A DNA stretch of 64,000 bases from Brachypodium distachyon (lineage: Eukaryota; Streptophyta; Magnoliopsida; Poales; Poaceae). Below, piece after piece: positions 35,167 to 47,952 of this stretch (positions within the stretch are counted from its first letter, which is position 1; the number at the start of each line of letters is the position of its first letter). Made by a program: the position numbers and the translations under genes. The notes under the pieces are model-generated. The model searched no databases, was not told the origin of the DNA, and saw only the letters and a list, made by a program, of their open reading frames with translations. The stretch covers positions 21,218,584 through 21,282,583 of the forward strand of contig NC_016134.3 of NCBI RefSeq assembly GCF_000005505.3. Direction: 5' to 3'.

Positions 35167-35921
35167 TACCTTTTACTTCCCAATCTGACAATATAGCTAC
35201 AAGATTGATCCACCATGGACCAAACACAATGTTAGAGTCTACAAAACAATATAGTAAAGACATGTTCGCTATATCCTCTTATATGACAAAAAAAAATAGC
35301 AAATGCAAACTTTGCCTCCTTAGATACATCAAACCATAGTGTAAAGGATTGTCTGCATCCAATTATTTGACAAAGAAAACTGAACTCTTCAAATCCCTTT
35401 ACTCAGCTGAACCTGGCCATTTATACAGGAATCAACACCTCAAAAATATTTGTACATCAATTTTCAGTACCTTCTAATCCACCTTGTGCTCCAGTTTTCT
35501 TTGGTGTATCCAGGATTGCATTGCAAGTGTGTACGCGCTGACGTACTGTCTTAAAGATAATCAAACTACGCTCTGAATACCAATAAATGATAAATTAGTC
35601 TATGCTTAAATTAAGTGGCTGAATTGTGCACAATTGTGCGGTCGTGGTTGACTTTCCAATCTCTAAAAATGAATTGTAGTTCCTCAAATATATTATCATT
35701 TGTGTGAGTTTGATTGATCGTGTGTAGCTTTAGGTTTTATACGGTCAACAATGTGGTCTAGATGGAAAGTACATGAGCTATCAGAACTTTCAATTATATA
35801 CCACATCTTTGTGATGAAGAACATATTGAAATGCTGAAAATGCAAGGAACCTGTTGAACATGCTGATAATTTGAAGCATGAAATTGTTTCACTCGACATC
35901 AAGTGAATAATATTAGAAATA

Positions 35922-36111
35922 GGGAGTGTCTATTTCTCAGTCGCCTAAGAAATAGTTATTTCTTAGTCAACAATCGCAGCCATCCAATCAAGATTTTTTT
36001 ATCCATCGGGCCTACAATAATCTTACATGAATCTCAGTGATTGAATCAAAAGGTTGTTATTATCGATTGAGAAATAGTTATTTCTCAGTCGCCTAAGAAA
36101 TAGCAAAACCG
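35922..36111. mobile_element. Mutator-type MITE (190 bp) with 9-bp target duplication
   Basis: TTAGAAATA occurs at 35913-35921 and 36112-36120. The ends carry imperfect terminal inverted repeats of about 40 bp built on CTATTTCTCAGTCGCCTAAG. A 9-bp duplication is the Mutator signature. Confidence 0.88.
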
Positions 36112-36337
36112 TTAGAAATAATCAAATAGTATGATCCAGTTAGACTTTGCTTGTATCAAGCTGTAACATACCAATTAACTGTTGATGTATCCTTATTTGT
36201 CCAGTCATCTTCAACTTCTGCTCTCCTTTTTGAGTCACCAGGGAAATTAAGTTTAGACCTTTTTCATTTAAGTAGGTGCCGATGTATAGGTCGCGGATGG
36301 ATGAGTTGATGATGGATAAGAATTGTCTTAAGTAATA

Positions 36338-36451
36338 CTCCCTCGGATCTATAATAAGTGTTTTGGATTTAGTACAAAGTTAGTACAATTTTTTACTAAA
36401 TCATATTAACTTTTTACTAAATCCAAGACACTTATTATGGATCGGAGGGAG
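36338..36451. mobile_element. Stowaway MITE (114 bp)
   Basis: It starts CTCCCTCGGATCTATAATAA and ends TTATGGATCGGAGGGAG, flanked by TA at 36336-36337 and 36452-36453. Most of the element is palindromic. Confidence 0.92.
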
Positions 36452-37405
36452 TAGTGTCTAATATGAGAGAGTTGAGGGAAATTAAGGATTTTTCATTTTA
36501 TCTACAAATATCAATTGAACATGTTAGTCTAGAAATGTTTAGAATGTCAATAATTTTGATCTCTATGGGGATGTTTTCCCCATTGACCGTACTGCTATCT
36601 CAATGTATTAAGATATGGGCAATGTGCGTTCATGTAAGTTATGAGCTTTCTATGACTCTCTGTAACAATAAATGTATGTATTGGATTATTCACTTATTTT
36701 GTAATATTGACATAGCTAACGTTGCCTGATGAGTCCAAGGAAGTGCTCTACTATATACCTTAGCTTAGTCGTATATGTCATATCTATGAAGTAGTATAAT
36801 ATATATCCCTTTCAGTGGACAAAGTTCATGGCGGCAGCTACCGAGAGGGATTCAGGTTAGAGGGAGTGGAAGTATCTTGGTAAAATAAAGTGTGACAAAT
36901 GTGTTGCTTTGACAGTGCGAGGCCAAAGGAAAGTGGAGCAAATAATAAAATGGGAGGAACCTAACTACATGGTAAATTCAGGACAGGGAATAGATCGCAA
37001 TGTGTTCCTAAATATATATACGTAACTTTTCATGTGTTAATTAGTAGCATTTACACCTAAATTTCGTTTTGAATTCTTTTTAATTTTGAATTAATCATTG
37101 TGTTCCTAAATATAAGAAGTTAAATTTTTGTTCTTAGTCAAACTTATTTTAAACTTTATACAAAAATATACCAACATCTTCAACTCCAATTTTGTTTTTT
37201 TAATCCATTAATGTATATATCTTCATATTATACTTATCTGATATTGTAGATGTTGGTACATTTTTTCTTGCCTTTCGTACATGTGCAGTTTCAGAAAGCA
37301 TAATAATTTTTGAAATATATGCGTGCTAAATAATTGGCATATTGGATCTTAATATGTTCTTACAAATAGTATTTTATTGATTTAATAAAACCGATTAAAG
37401 ATGTT

Positions 37406-37435
37406 GCCCGCACAATGTGCGGGCCAGTTCGCTAG
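37406..37435 (+). mobile_element. Helitron-like 3' terminus
   Basis: A perfect 8-bp hairpin (GCCCGCAC at 37406-37413 and GTGCGGGC at 37417-37424) is followed seven bases later by CTAG (37432-37435) and then T. This is the canonical Helitron 3' end. A 5' end starting TC after an A could not be fixed, so the length is unknown and no Rep/helicase sequence is seen. It is probably a non-autonomous copy. Confidence 0.7.
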
Positions 37436-38120
37436 TTAAATAGAAATCACAGTTCCTAGCAAAGCTGTTGTACAACCACGATACACAGATTTGGTGTGAT
37501 GCTCTGGAGCTTTTGTGCTTACTAGCCGACGATGATGAAGGAAAGATACACAGAATTCAATCCTTGTACTTCATATTATGATGATTTCTTTTTAAATGCT
37601 TCATAACATACAGGATATCATTGGAAAAATACATATCAATGTCTCACAATAAGTGTCTAGCTTGTTATTTAAAAGGCAAAACACTTCACAAGCACACAAT
37701 AAAACAGTAACCACGGTGCAATAGTTTATAATGCCGAATAAGCAAGAGTTTGCAATCGCCAGCTCTAAGTACTCGTAATAATACAATGTCAGGCATTTAA
37801 CATATTTTCATTTATATCTTCATTAAACTCAAGCAATAAGAATATATTTGTATCTTCATTTTTCACAGCCCACATAGCATGATAAATTTCTAGGTCTCAA
37901 GGAAATTATTGCTGCTGAATTACTGTTGACAATTCTATTTTTCAGATTTGCAAAATCAACTGACATATGTGACAAAGATCCTGTTGTGCACAAGCATACT
38001 CCATACATTGTTATCCTTGTGAAGCTTGCAGAAAAATGGGCAGATGCGCATGTTGGGCACTTACCTTCGACCAGGCAAGAAAAAAAGGAAATTCAAACAC
38101 CAGCTGACTAATCAGGTATA

Positions 38121-38201
38121 TTTTCCAATTCTGAGATTGCCTCTTTCCAATTCTGAGATTGCATCTTTCCAACTCTGAGATTGCCTCTTTCCAATTCTGA
38201 G
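38121..38201. repeat. About 3.6 tandem copies of a 22-bp unit
   Basis: The unit TTTCCAATTCTGAGATTGCC repeats with few changes. No function is apparent. Confidence 0.9.
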
Positions 38202-38964
38202 TGAGCTGGCCAGAGGCGGTGACGGGCCGATGACCCGCTGGACAGAGGCGGTGGCGGGGCGGTGAGCAGTGAAGGCGGAGCTCGCAGGGAAGGAGGAGCC
38301 CGAGGCAGGAGGATTGCCCGAAATTGTTCATGTTCGAAATGCAAAGGATTTTTCTATAAAAATGACATTTAGTTCAAATTAATTTTTCATCACGTCAGGG
38401 AGGGAGTCACTCTAGATGAATTCTAGAAAGTGCACATCGTTCGTAGAGCCGGCGTGTACAATGATATACTGGGCAGACTCTGATCTGAAATTACTCGTCC
38501 ATGCAGAGCAAAACAAACGATCGATGATCTTGAAAGGCACGCGGGCATCTCCGTACAAAAACTCGTCGATGAGGTCTTCTTGGAGCAGCAGGCAGCAACA
38601 GCACACCCTCGCAGGCTCGTAGACAAGCAGACACAATCAATCATACAGACGCCATTCGGAGCAAATAGAAGGAAATCAAGAAAAAAAATTAAGGATCCGG
38701 TTCACACTCAAGGGACACCCGGCAGGCAAAGCAACGTTCGAGTCCAGAGGCATGTGCACGAAAATCCTCGCATACTCGCACCGCTTTGTTACTACAAAGT
38801 CCAACCAGGTGCACTTGTAAACTGCAAGCAAAGCAATCCACGGTGCGAAGGTCGAGGCGAGGAGAGGAATTCTGCATGTAAAGTTGAAAGAATGTGGATT
38901 TGTTTACAGGCAAGTTGCAGCAACAGTTTTTTCATCATAAAAATAGTACATAAGTTGTACTATA

Positions 38965-39182
38965 CCTCCGTCCAACAATATGAAGCGTATTAGTTTTTCT
39001 TTTATCAATGTTTTGACTACAAGTTGCTCAATTAATATATAATCATACGATATAGATTCATATTCATTATATTCTTACTCAACGATATTTGCTTATGATA
39101 TAATTTTAATCACATTAGTCATATATTCATGAAGTAATTTGTGGTCAAACCTAATATGCCACATATTGTTGGACGGAGGGAG
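38965..39182. mobile_element. Stowaway-like MITE (218 bp)
   Basis: Ends CCTCCGTCCAACAATATG and CATATTGTTGGACGGAGGGAG are complementary, flanked by TA at 38963-38964 and 39183-39184. The left end lacks the first bases of the usual repeat. Confidence 0.88.
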
Positions 39183-39624
39183 TACAGTAGTATTATTACT
39201 GGTAACTTGTACAAGACGATGATAGTAGCAGGCAGAGTTTGAAGAAGCGAACGACGATGATGTCGCAAGGCATGCGGCCGGCCGGGCTTCCCTTCTCGTA
39301 GGCGCGCGAAGCAGCGGCACTTTTGTTTCGCAGTCAAAGACACAACAAGAAGAATCACGCACACAAAAAGCATCTACAACTACAACAGAGCAAACACAGG
39401 CACCGAGCGGCAAGGGATTAGGATTGAGTTTCGCACCAAAGTTGCCAGACACATCGGGAAATCAAAAGGAACCGCTGCCCTAGCTAGTGGTGTGCCAAGT
39501 GAGAAGAGTCCATAGTAAGAGCAACCTCGAACACTTGGACCGCGCCGACCCGAAGAACGACGCTCCGAAGTCGAATCTGGCCAAGTCCGTCCGTAGACTT
39601 TGTACGGAGTACCATGTAATATAT

Positions 39625-39940
39625 GGTAGTGTTTGGTTGAGATCATGAACTGAAATGAAATGAAATGGTATCAAAAGTTGAGATGATTTTTGTGTTTGGT
39701 TCTTAGAACACAGATAAGTGGAATGAAACCATATGATTTTTCAAAAAGGAATATTCTTTCAATATGCTTAACCATTTCATTGCTCAAAAATGTAGGAATG
39801 AGTTGGTTCCAAGTAGAACCAGTGATCTAAATGTTTGGTTTTTAGGATATAGAAAAGTAGAACCGGTTCATTACATTCCATTCTTATAAAAATAGAACCG
39901 TTCCGTTCCATTCCACCTCGTTTTAGAACCAAACGCTACC
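39625..39940. mobile_element. TIR MITE of uncertain superfamily (316 bp)
   Basis: Ends GGTAGTGTTTGGTT and AACCAAACGCTACC are complementary with one mismatch. The GTTTGGTT core recalls Tourist/Harbinger or hAT MITEs. No clean target duplication was read (flanks TAT and TAA). Confidence 0.7.
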
Positions 39941-40990
39941 TAAAATTCAAGCAAAGGATGTGGCTTAGGAAGAAATTGAAATCTTTTAGACATGTCTCGA
40001 TACCCAACCGTGCCAGCACGCAAGCACGTGGCCTCTTGGCTCGCTCGTCGTCACGCCGTTGGAACTACTGTAAGTTTCGATCTCGTTTGGTTTAAGTAGT
40101 ATTAATCGTATCATGGTCGTACCATGTATAATCTCCATTGTTAAGGGGCAAGTTGTACTAACAGTCAACTTGTACAATATCACTAACTGTTAGTCTGTTA
40201 CTACTGCCTCGCCATTATCTCCAAGAAAAACGCATGCAGTGACCAAGTGATGTTCTCACAAAAAGCAGTGCAATGTCATATATGCCTGTATGCCTGTATA
40301 GGAATGCCGGCAAGAACATATAGATGCGAGCAACGCAACGACGACAGAACAAGACTGCAAGGGCAACGATCGATTTCACTTGCCGGCAGCCCGCATTGTC
40401 GAAAGCGGCAGGGCACTTGGATAGTTGCCAAAGAAGCTGAACTGAATGCATCACTCCCCACCATTCCTACACATGCTAGCACAGAGAAACCATGGCAATG
40501 GCATATAATTCGGTGCCAGTTCAGAACGAGTAGTAGGTTTCAGAAGGAGTCTTCTAGGTACAAAATGTACAGTACATATGATGGCTGATAATAATGATTA
40601 AAGTACTAACATTCAGTTAACGGAAAGGCCAATCTGCACTACCTTTGGGCTCAGGAGTTTCAATGAAGGCCGGCGAACCCGAGAGGTTTCTTTGTCAACA
40701 AATTCTGAACACTACCATCACGCTACCATGGATGTGATTCTGAAGTATACCCATTTCACACATCTTCCCAAGGAAAGCAAAAAACACTCAACTCTCGGCA
40801 TGCTTCTATTCTGAACTAATGTACTGATTGTATTAAACAATACTATAATCAAATAGTCGGTAGGTACGGTCCATTTAGCTACAGTGTGGTAGTATTATCC
40901 AACGCATCTTCTCCCTGTATGTATAATACGTACATAAAAAACAGCTCACACATGAACATATACAAAAGAAAAAAGTTAACAGATTAAGTA

Positions 40991-41152
40991 CTCCCTCCGT
41001 TTTTATATATAACTCGTGTAAATTTTCAGACAATTTTCCATAATGTAAGGTGCGGACCTAGCACCGGCCAGTTTCTTGCGCGGGACTAGTAGCAGGCAGT
41101 TTCTCTGCTGGCCTTATGCGTTGATGTTGGTGCTATAAAAAAACGGAGGGAG
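40991..41152. mobile_element. Stowaway MITE (162 bp) with duplicated right end
   Basis: It starts CTCCCTCCGTTTTTATATA and ends TATAAAAAAACGGAGGGAG, flanked by TA at 40989-40990 and 41153-41154. The right terminus plus flank (about 41142-41167) is repeated in tandem at 41168-41192. Confidence 0.88.
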
Positions 41153-41520
41153 TATTAACGAATGCTGAACGGAGGGAGTATAACAAATGCTGAGTACTCC
41201 AGTACAATCCGCAGCACACCTGCCCATATTGTGCCGGCTGCAGAGTACTCCATACAAAGCAACATACAGTGCGCACTAAACTAACACACCGCGGATTATA
41301 TTTTATAACCATATTGCTAAACTATACTAGTATACACAATAATCACCACAACTCAACCTTTACAAAAACCAGTTATTAGTGGCTAATTACACCATCACAA
41401 GCACACCATACTATCGTCCATCCATTTCACCACCCAAAAGGTTAAAAAAAGCACCAGTAGTAAAAAAAGAAGATAAAAAGTTACATGTGTCACGAGAGCC
41501 CAAGATAGCGGAAGGCACGC

Positions 41521-42432
41521 TCAATGCACCTTCTTGGAGAAGAACCCCTTGATGCCGAACAGCCCGCCGTCGCCGGTGCTCCGGCCGCCTGTGACGCCTG
41601 CGTCTGCCCGGCGGCAGCTCACCTGGTGCCGGTACCCGATGCAGGAGTTCACGCTGAGGTTGATGCCCCGCATGCCGCCGCCTCCACCGACGCTGGTCTT
41701 CTTGCCCTTGTCCTTCTGGTGGGCCCGTCTGTCAGCGGGTTGATCTGCCGCGAAGGGCTTCGGCGGCGCTGTGCGCTTGATCTGCCAGACCGGGCTGGAC
41801 CTTCCGACCGGGACGCCGCCGCCAGCGCGGCCCGGGCTCGCGGCCCACCGGCGAGGATGCTGTATCGACGGCCCGGACTCGCGGCCCACTGTGTCTCCGC
41901 GCGAGTTGCTGCGCGAGCACGGCGCGCTGCTGATCTTGCGCGGCGCAGCGCGAGGCTTGGAATTCGATGACCCGCCCCCACCGGCAGAGCGGCTCCTGGA
42001 GAAGGGCCAGATGTTTATGTTCAGCTCCGAGCCTCCAGTCGGCGCGGGAGGTTTCCGTGGGGCGGCGCCGTCCTTGCGCTTCTCCGCCTTGTCCTCCGCG
42101 GGCTTCCTGGCGAACATGTCCGTCCACCGCTTGGAGCCACCGGGTGGCGCCGCGGGTGATGTGATGGCGGCGGACAGTAGTACGGCACCCACGGTGGACG
42201 CCCCGGGGCACGCCGCCTCCGCCCGATCCGGATCCTCCGGGGCGGCGCAGCAGTTGTCCTCATCATGCCGCCGGGCGATCTTGTGGGGGAGGACCGGGAG
42301 AGGGAGGATGAGGCCGTCGGCGAAGAGCTCGTCGGCGCAGGATGGGGACGCGGCGGGGTTGGCGTGGACGGGCCAGAACTCGAACTCCGGCGAGGAAGAG
42401 ACGCTGCTCCTCCGCCGCTCGGCCGCGTCCAT
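41521..42432 (-). CDS. Uncharacterised protein resembling membrane-associated kinase regulators (MAKR/BKI1-type)
   Basis: A single uninterrupted exon of 303 codons, GC-rich like grass coding DNA, runs from the ATG at 42430-42432 to the stop at 41521-41523. The N-terminus has FEFW followed by CADELFADGLILPLPVLP, resembling the SPADELFYxGxLLPLHLP signature of plant MAKR/BKI1 proteins. The middle has Lys/Arg-rich and Ser-rich stretches (SKRWTDMF, FSRSRSAG, CSRSNSRG), and the C-terminus is basic (GIKGFFSKKVH). Known relatives bind membranes through Lys/Arg motifs and dampen receptor-kinase signalling. Applying that role here is inference. There is no signal peptide or membrane span. The 5' leader is pyrimidine-rich, and no clear TATA box was seen. 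Confidence 0.75.
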   Translation of the reverse strand: MDAAERRRSSVSSSPEFEFWPVHANPAASPSCADELFADGLILPLPVLPHKIARRHDEDNCCAAPEDPDRAEAACPGASTVGAVLLSAAITSPAAPPGGSKRWTDMFARKPAEDKAEKRKDGAAPRKPPAPTGGSELNINIWPFSRSRSAGGGGSSNSKPRAAPRKISSAPCSRSNSRGDTVGRESGPSIQHPRRWAASPGRAGGGVPVGRSSPVWQIKRTAPPKPFAADQPADRRAHQKDKGKKTSVGGGGGMRGINLSVNSCIGYRHQVSCRRADAGVTGGRSTGDGGLFGIKGFFSKKVH

Positions 42433-42849
42433 CGCGAAGACTTTTCAGGTAGTTTGGTTTTGGTTTCCGGAGATGGCGAAGAGATGGGGGGGGTGGGAGG
42501 GGAGGAGGAGGAAGAAGGGGATGATGGGCTAGTGCGAGGAGGCTTTGTACTACCGGAGGCAGGGCAGGGAGTGCGCGAGAGGCGGGCACATGGGAGTTGG
42601 GCCCCGCGCACGGCCTCCCGTTCCGGCAACGATAATAAAGTGGAGGAGGAGTAGAGGGGAAGCTGCAGTTAAGACGGTGGTGTGGGACCTTACTTACAGG
42701 CCTTGAGGCTTGGTCGGTCAGCCTTGGAGGCGAGGCGAGGGCGTCCGTCGCTGATATACCAGGTTGCTCGGTATCCTCTCCGTCAGGAAAGTAAGCTCCC
42801 AAATCCAGAAAAGTACTCCATGAATCATGGCAATTTCAGGAGAAAAAAT

Positions 42850-43269
42850 TCAAATAAAATCTCCAAATAATATTCGTCATCGTCTCTTCTTTCATTGCCC
42901 TTTGCAATTGCCGGCGGAACTATTTGTGTCCTCGTTTTGTTCCGGTTAACAATGTGCATCATAACATCACGAATCTTAAAGTCAGGCTGGCTTTTCCATT
43001 TGCCTTTGAAATTGTCACCGCATCTTGCTGGAGCATTTGGAAAATCAGAAATGATTGTATATTTATTGGGATACAACCATCCCTTTATAGATGCATAAGA
43101 ATTTTCATTGAAGAGATGAATTTGGTTTTTCATAGAGCTAAAAAAAAAGTCCCATGTGGGTCTAAAGGAATGGCTAGATAGATTTTTGTAATCTCCTTTC
43201 CTTTTTAGCTCTTGATAACCGCTTTGGTTATCCCCTGTACAGTTTGTTTCATTTTTCCCTAAAAAAAAA
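42850..43269 (+). mobile_element. 5'-truncated LINE 3' end
   Basis: The plus frame around 42924-43181 contains CWSIWKIRNDCIF and FHRAKKK, typical of the extreme C-terminus of grass LINE ORF2. It is followed by about 90 bp of 3' UTR and an A run at 43261-43269. The 5' edge is approximate and no target duplication was read. It lies upstream of the minus-strand kinase-regulator-like gene. Confidence 0.78.
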
Positions 43270-44264
43270 TTTTAGTTGAGTTTGGCATGCTCAATCTTAT
43301 ACTCCTGTATTAACCTCGCACACGAAATGCACATCTCGGCAGATTGGGCAAAGAGGATTTCTGCATTGGGGATCTTGTCATGTGATCGTAATACCTTCCG
43401 CTTCCGTTCCAAATTAGTTGTACATAGCCTTAGACAGTTTTCTCAAAAATACTTGTACATTTAGATTTACAAAGCCCGATCATGCTCTTACTTTTAGGAA
43501 ACAATTTTAATGTCATCATCTTATTGGATGAAGAGAGGTAGAGGTAAGCAGATATTGGAGGAGATTTAATACACGATGCAACAAATTGGAGATTGCCAAG
43601 GTATAGTAATCGGGGCAGACAATTCATATGGATTAATGCGGAATTCGTTTCCTGTCGTGCGTCACGTCAGAAGTCGGTTAGCGTTTTTTCTGACACTACT
43701 TGTTCGGACGTGTCAAAGATGATCGACTTATCTTATCTATGCGGCCTGTCGGAAGCTGTCTTTGACAAGCTCATATAAGATGCGTCAGCAATGAAAGGCC
43801 CTGCAATGCAAGGACGATGATTTTTGTAGCAATGAAGAGGCAAGAAAATGCATCCAAAGTTCGTGTGAGGAAGGTGGGATAGTTTGGATGTACACAATCC
43901 TACCGTAGTATATGTGGTCATGTTGATACAAGTTGCTCGTCAGCAGCCATTGAGTGCAACTCGGCGAATAATTATTGGTATCCCATCCACATGACTACAT
44001 GTACTACCTACGAGAAATGATTATGGGCCCAAGAGAAAAAAAAAACGGCTTGAACTTTTATGTGAAAATAGGTACAGTAACTACTGCCAAGGATGATTTT
44101 GGGCCAAATGTCATGTCATATTCATCGTAGCAGATCTGAGATACATAAGCCGGGCGATGATTACCCGAAAAAAAAAGATACATAAGACGATTAGCAGCAG
44201 GTCAACATCGGCTATGATTTCCCGCAAAAGAAAAACATCGCCGATGACGATAAAGTAAAGTTTA
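43270..44264. other. Intergenic, no gene recognised
   Basis: The interval between the LINE tail and the Harbinger-type element has only short ORFs on both strands and no recognisable repeat ends. Confidence 0.45.
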
Positions 44265-44446
44265 GAGCATCTCCAATGACATATCTAAATCTATCACAAA
44301 TGTCCTATTTATGACAAATGGACATCTTGGCCCAAAAATCAACTCAATGGGCTACCCAAAAAGACAAAATGTCCTGTTTGTCCGGCCTGCTCCCCCAAAT
44401 TTGGCCGAGGTTTGGGGTGTCCGGACGTGGTCCCTGGGCATGTCCG

Positions 44447-45476
44447 TGATAGCCTCGAGGCTGTCCCGATTTTTCGATGAGATACCTAATTATCGATTTG
44501 GTAGGAGGTTACGTTGACGATTCGACTACAACTTAGGAGGCAGCGTCTTAGCAATCGATACACCAACTCCAGAAAGTTATTGATCCCGCGGGGGCACGAT
44601 CAACCTGACCACGAAGGTCTTTGTTCCTGCAAACAATCGAAAAACAAGTAAGAACAAGATGAAAAACAATCTGAAATTGCGAATAGGAGATATGAAGGTT
44701 CACGAATCTGAATACTCAATATAGTTGGAATTTTGATGACGGTAAAACAGGTGGTGTAACCGACACACGCGATTACACGAAATTAGCAAAGGCTAAACTT
44801 TATCTAATCAAAACCCAAGGCTCCTTAGGGGGGCTCATGGGGTATATAAAGGAGGAGGGAGAGAGATTCATCCACCTTGAGTAAGGAGGCCGAAATCCAA
44901 GTCTATCTCTAACTTCCCTAACAAACTACAACTCTTTAGGAAACCGAAAAACAGATCCGTCAGCTTATTTTGTCCTCCACGGTCAGCACGCGACGAATCT
45001 CCTTGTGGGGCCGGATCCGTTGGAAAGTTCTTGTAATTACCTTTCTAACAAGCACTTGCTTGCTTGATTTGGACTCCGGATGCGGCCTGGGTGATTAAAA
45101 CAAATTGGTTCTCCTGACAGTTCGGTCCCGAATCGGATTCAACTTGAATTGGAGATATCTTTCTCTAGGAAAGTTCAAATTATGCGCCATTTGATTTATT
45201 GAAAAGTACACTTGAAATCCTTCTCTCTCAGCTGTATGGATGCTTGATTCTTGTTGCATCTTCCATTGGCTTCCATCGTATCTCATATTGACCTTGGACT
45301 TGAAAAGCTCGACAAGATCCCTACATAATAAAATGACACAAGATAGTAGCTCCGCCTCTTCATACATATGACATTGAAAACAATAATTACTTGACTTCAC
45401 CTGACTGTGAATGTTATCGAATAATCTATAATTGAGTGGACTCAAGGTTGTATCCATGGTCAGAATGTCCATATCA
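44447..45476 (-). repeat. 3' LTR of the gag-only Gypsy element (1030 bp)
   Basis: It begins TGATAGCCTCGAGG and ends GTCCATATCA. It is full-length compared with the related LTR at 7963-8982. Confidence 0.9.
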
Positions 45477-45489
45477 TCCTCCCTTTCTT
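45477..45489 (-). promoter_or_regulatory. Polypurine tract
   Basis: TCCTCCCTTTCTT on the plus strand is a purine run on the coding strand directly next to the 3' LTR, the expected plus-strand primer. Confidence 0.8.
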
Positions 45490-46187
45490 AAAGAAAAGCC
45501 GTCCTCGATGTCGTTTATGTTGAAAAGGAACTGACAAAATAGGCAAAGTGTGTGCATGGTATATGTATATGTCATCCATCTTAAAGCGTCTCCTTTCTTG
45601 CAAAAGTAATGTCTTATAACAAAATCTCATGAGATTATTAGTCAAAGAATCATCATGAATAATATTCCAGCAAGAAGATTGACAATATTGTTTGCATATA
45701 TAAGGAAAACAATTTCTTGTATTTATTTTGCACCGCTCACCATTATACTATCCCGACACTGGAGAATAATAATTAATAATACTCAAATTAGTTACTACAA
45801 CATGCTGAAATTTAGAGCAAGTCAAAGCACTAATATTCAAACAATCATTTAAATAACTATTTGGCAAATAATCAACACCAATATTGGAGGTCATATCAAA
45901 ATGATTAAGCATATGGAAAAATTTATTTTCTCTCAAATAAAACAAGTTATCACAAACAATGCAAATCTGATGCACCAAAAATTTATTGTTCACATCATGT
46001 TCTCCAATTAATTGAATAGTGTATCCATGAGCATTAGCAAAAGATTTTGAAATTGTTAACTCAGAAACTTTCTCCATTGCATGTGACAAATATATAGGTC
46101 TATCAAGTGTAATATTGCAAAGAATTAATAGGTGGATCCTTATCAATCACCCCATGTGAAATTAACTCGACACAACCTAAACCAAAT
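45490..46187 (-). other. Gypsy internal region downstream of gag, no pol
   Basis: A minus frame of 132 codons (46146-45748) follows gag but matches no retroelement enzyme. The remaining sequence to the polypurine tract is AT-rich and noncoding. Confidence 0.6.
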
Positions 46188-47052
46188 TTATCTATCTCCC
46201 AAAACATTAGTTATTTCCTCACATGATCCGTTCTTATCAATATCAAAATTAATATGTGCACTCAAATCATTAGAAGAATTAATTTTAGCAGTAGGTGCAC
46301 TCGAATCAGCATTTACGTCAATAATTTCACATGGTGCAGAAAATTCAACAGGTATCTCATTTATTTCATCACATGTCATATTTAGTTCAGCAACACAATC
46401 ATCTTTATCATTACCTTCTGGGCTCAACTCATTTCTAGAACACCTTCTCTGCAATTTCCTCTCCACTTCACGAGCAAGATTCAGCAAACACAATAGAGAG
46501 TCGTATTTTCCATATTCATTTATGTAAGAAATATTAAAGTTAAGCCCACAATAAAACCTATCCATGTTTCTTTGTTCGGTTTCATCTAAACCAGATCGCA
46601 ATGTTATAGTTTGAAACTCATGGTAGTAATCATCAACAGTTTTATCATCTTGTGTCAAATGTCGTAATTTGGAATGCAACTCATAAGCATAACTTGGAGG
46701 AACATATTTTTCTCTCATGATTTTCTTCATATCAATCCAAGTGTGAGGTATTTTGTTTTCTCTAACTATCTCACTCCACCAAGATAATGCATCAAAACAA
46801 AATTTACTATTAGCAATTTGACCTTACGACTATCTAGTACATGGAAGCATGTGAATTGTTCAATACAGCTATTTCCCAATCAGTATAAGTTTCAGCATCA
46901 TTATTTCCATTAAAGAAAGGTCCAAAACAATTATTGGCATTACAAGGATTGCAATATACCTTTGCCTTGCCAATGTCAACAAGAGACGAGGAGGATGGAT
47001 GTGGTGAAAAGCGCTCATGTCGGTCACTTGATAGTATAGGCCTATTTTCCAT
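46188..47052 (-). pseudogene. Gypsy gag of the non-autonomous element (broken)
   Basis: The N-terminal part (47052-46834) has the FFNGNNDAETYTDWE segment, and the later part (46730-46188) has the retrotransposon-gag core (KYVPPSYAYELHSKLRHL, DDYYHEFQ). A frame disruption lies between 46730 and 46834. Gag would form the particle. No zinc knuckle was seen in the readable part. Confidence 0.85.
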
Positions 47053-47952
47053 TCTTCATGTAAGTCCTGTCATGGTTAGTAGAAGACAAGAAACAAATCG
47101 CAGGAATATGTTCCTATCAACTACTAGGACGTGGATACAAATCGCTCAACTCTCAAGCTAAATGTCAAGTTCTTACGAGTTCTTACCATGCAAAACAGGA
47201 AGGTGATGGACAGCGGTGTAACTAAGCCCTCCGAAGATTGAATGTATTGATGCCTCGGTAACAAACCAATCTAGGTGTAGAATCTGTGGAGCTTGAAGGC
47301 TTTTGTGAGTAGCAAGGATAAGCAAATAATCAAATCAGCAATGCAAAGTTGAAAAAATGCTCAATAATGCTAGTCCTAGCTGCCGGAGTCGACAAGAACG
47401 AATTACATAAATAATCTAATCCTAGATACTGAAGAAGGTAGTAATAGAGATCAAAAGATGGCACAACAAGTAAAACTCTGAGATTTTTTTTCTTTTTTTC
47501 TTTTTCTTTTTGTGGCCTTCTGTTTGGCTTCTTATTCTTTTTTTCTTTTTTTTAACCCCAGAAACTCAAGCAAAAGAAGGAACGGAAAACTGTACGTCGG
47601 TCTGTCGAAGAACAGCAAAGGCTGTATCGACACAGGCTTTCCAGCAAGGGCAAGATCACTCAAAACAGATGTCGGACGGTGGAGAAAACTGAAAAACATC
47701 GGGCTGTAGCAACGCTGGAAAACGGATGCAGAAACTTGGAAGCTTGGAAAATCCACCTTAGAAGCCGAATTTGAGGGTCAAAGTGCAGGGCAAAGTCCTG
47801 GATATTTCCTGATGCGCCTCGTCATGAGATTTCCAAAGAGTCCAAGAACGTCCAAATCCGAACTGGTATGCAAAAGATAAGGCCGTTTTACTGAACACGG
47901 CTCAAACCCACTCGGAACTATAATTCTCCTCCAGGTCGGATACGAAATTGAT

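Larger units (their letters stand above)
34611..41480. other. AT-rich intergenic interval with scattered MITEs and no gene
   Basis: Apart from the MITEs, tandem repeats and Helitron-like end listed separately, this interval shows no open frame longer than about 140 codons and no recognisable domain. A minus stretch at 38412-38636 has a 74-codon frame that reads like a possible gene exon, but I could not name it or find its neighbours. The 37060-37250 part resembles a decayed MITE of the Stowaway type without intact ends. Confidence 0.5.

Noticed and set aside
41524..42532. Plus-strand ORFs of 148 and 253 codons
   Set aside because: They are antisense shadows of the GC-rich kinase-regulator-like exon, which has the better start, stop and motif support.
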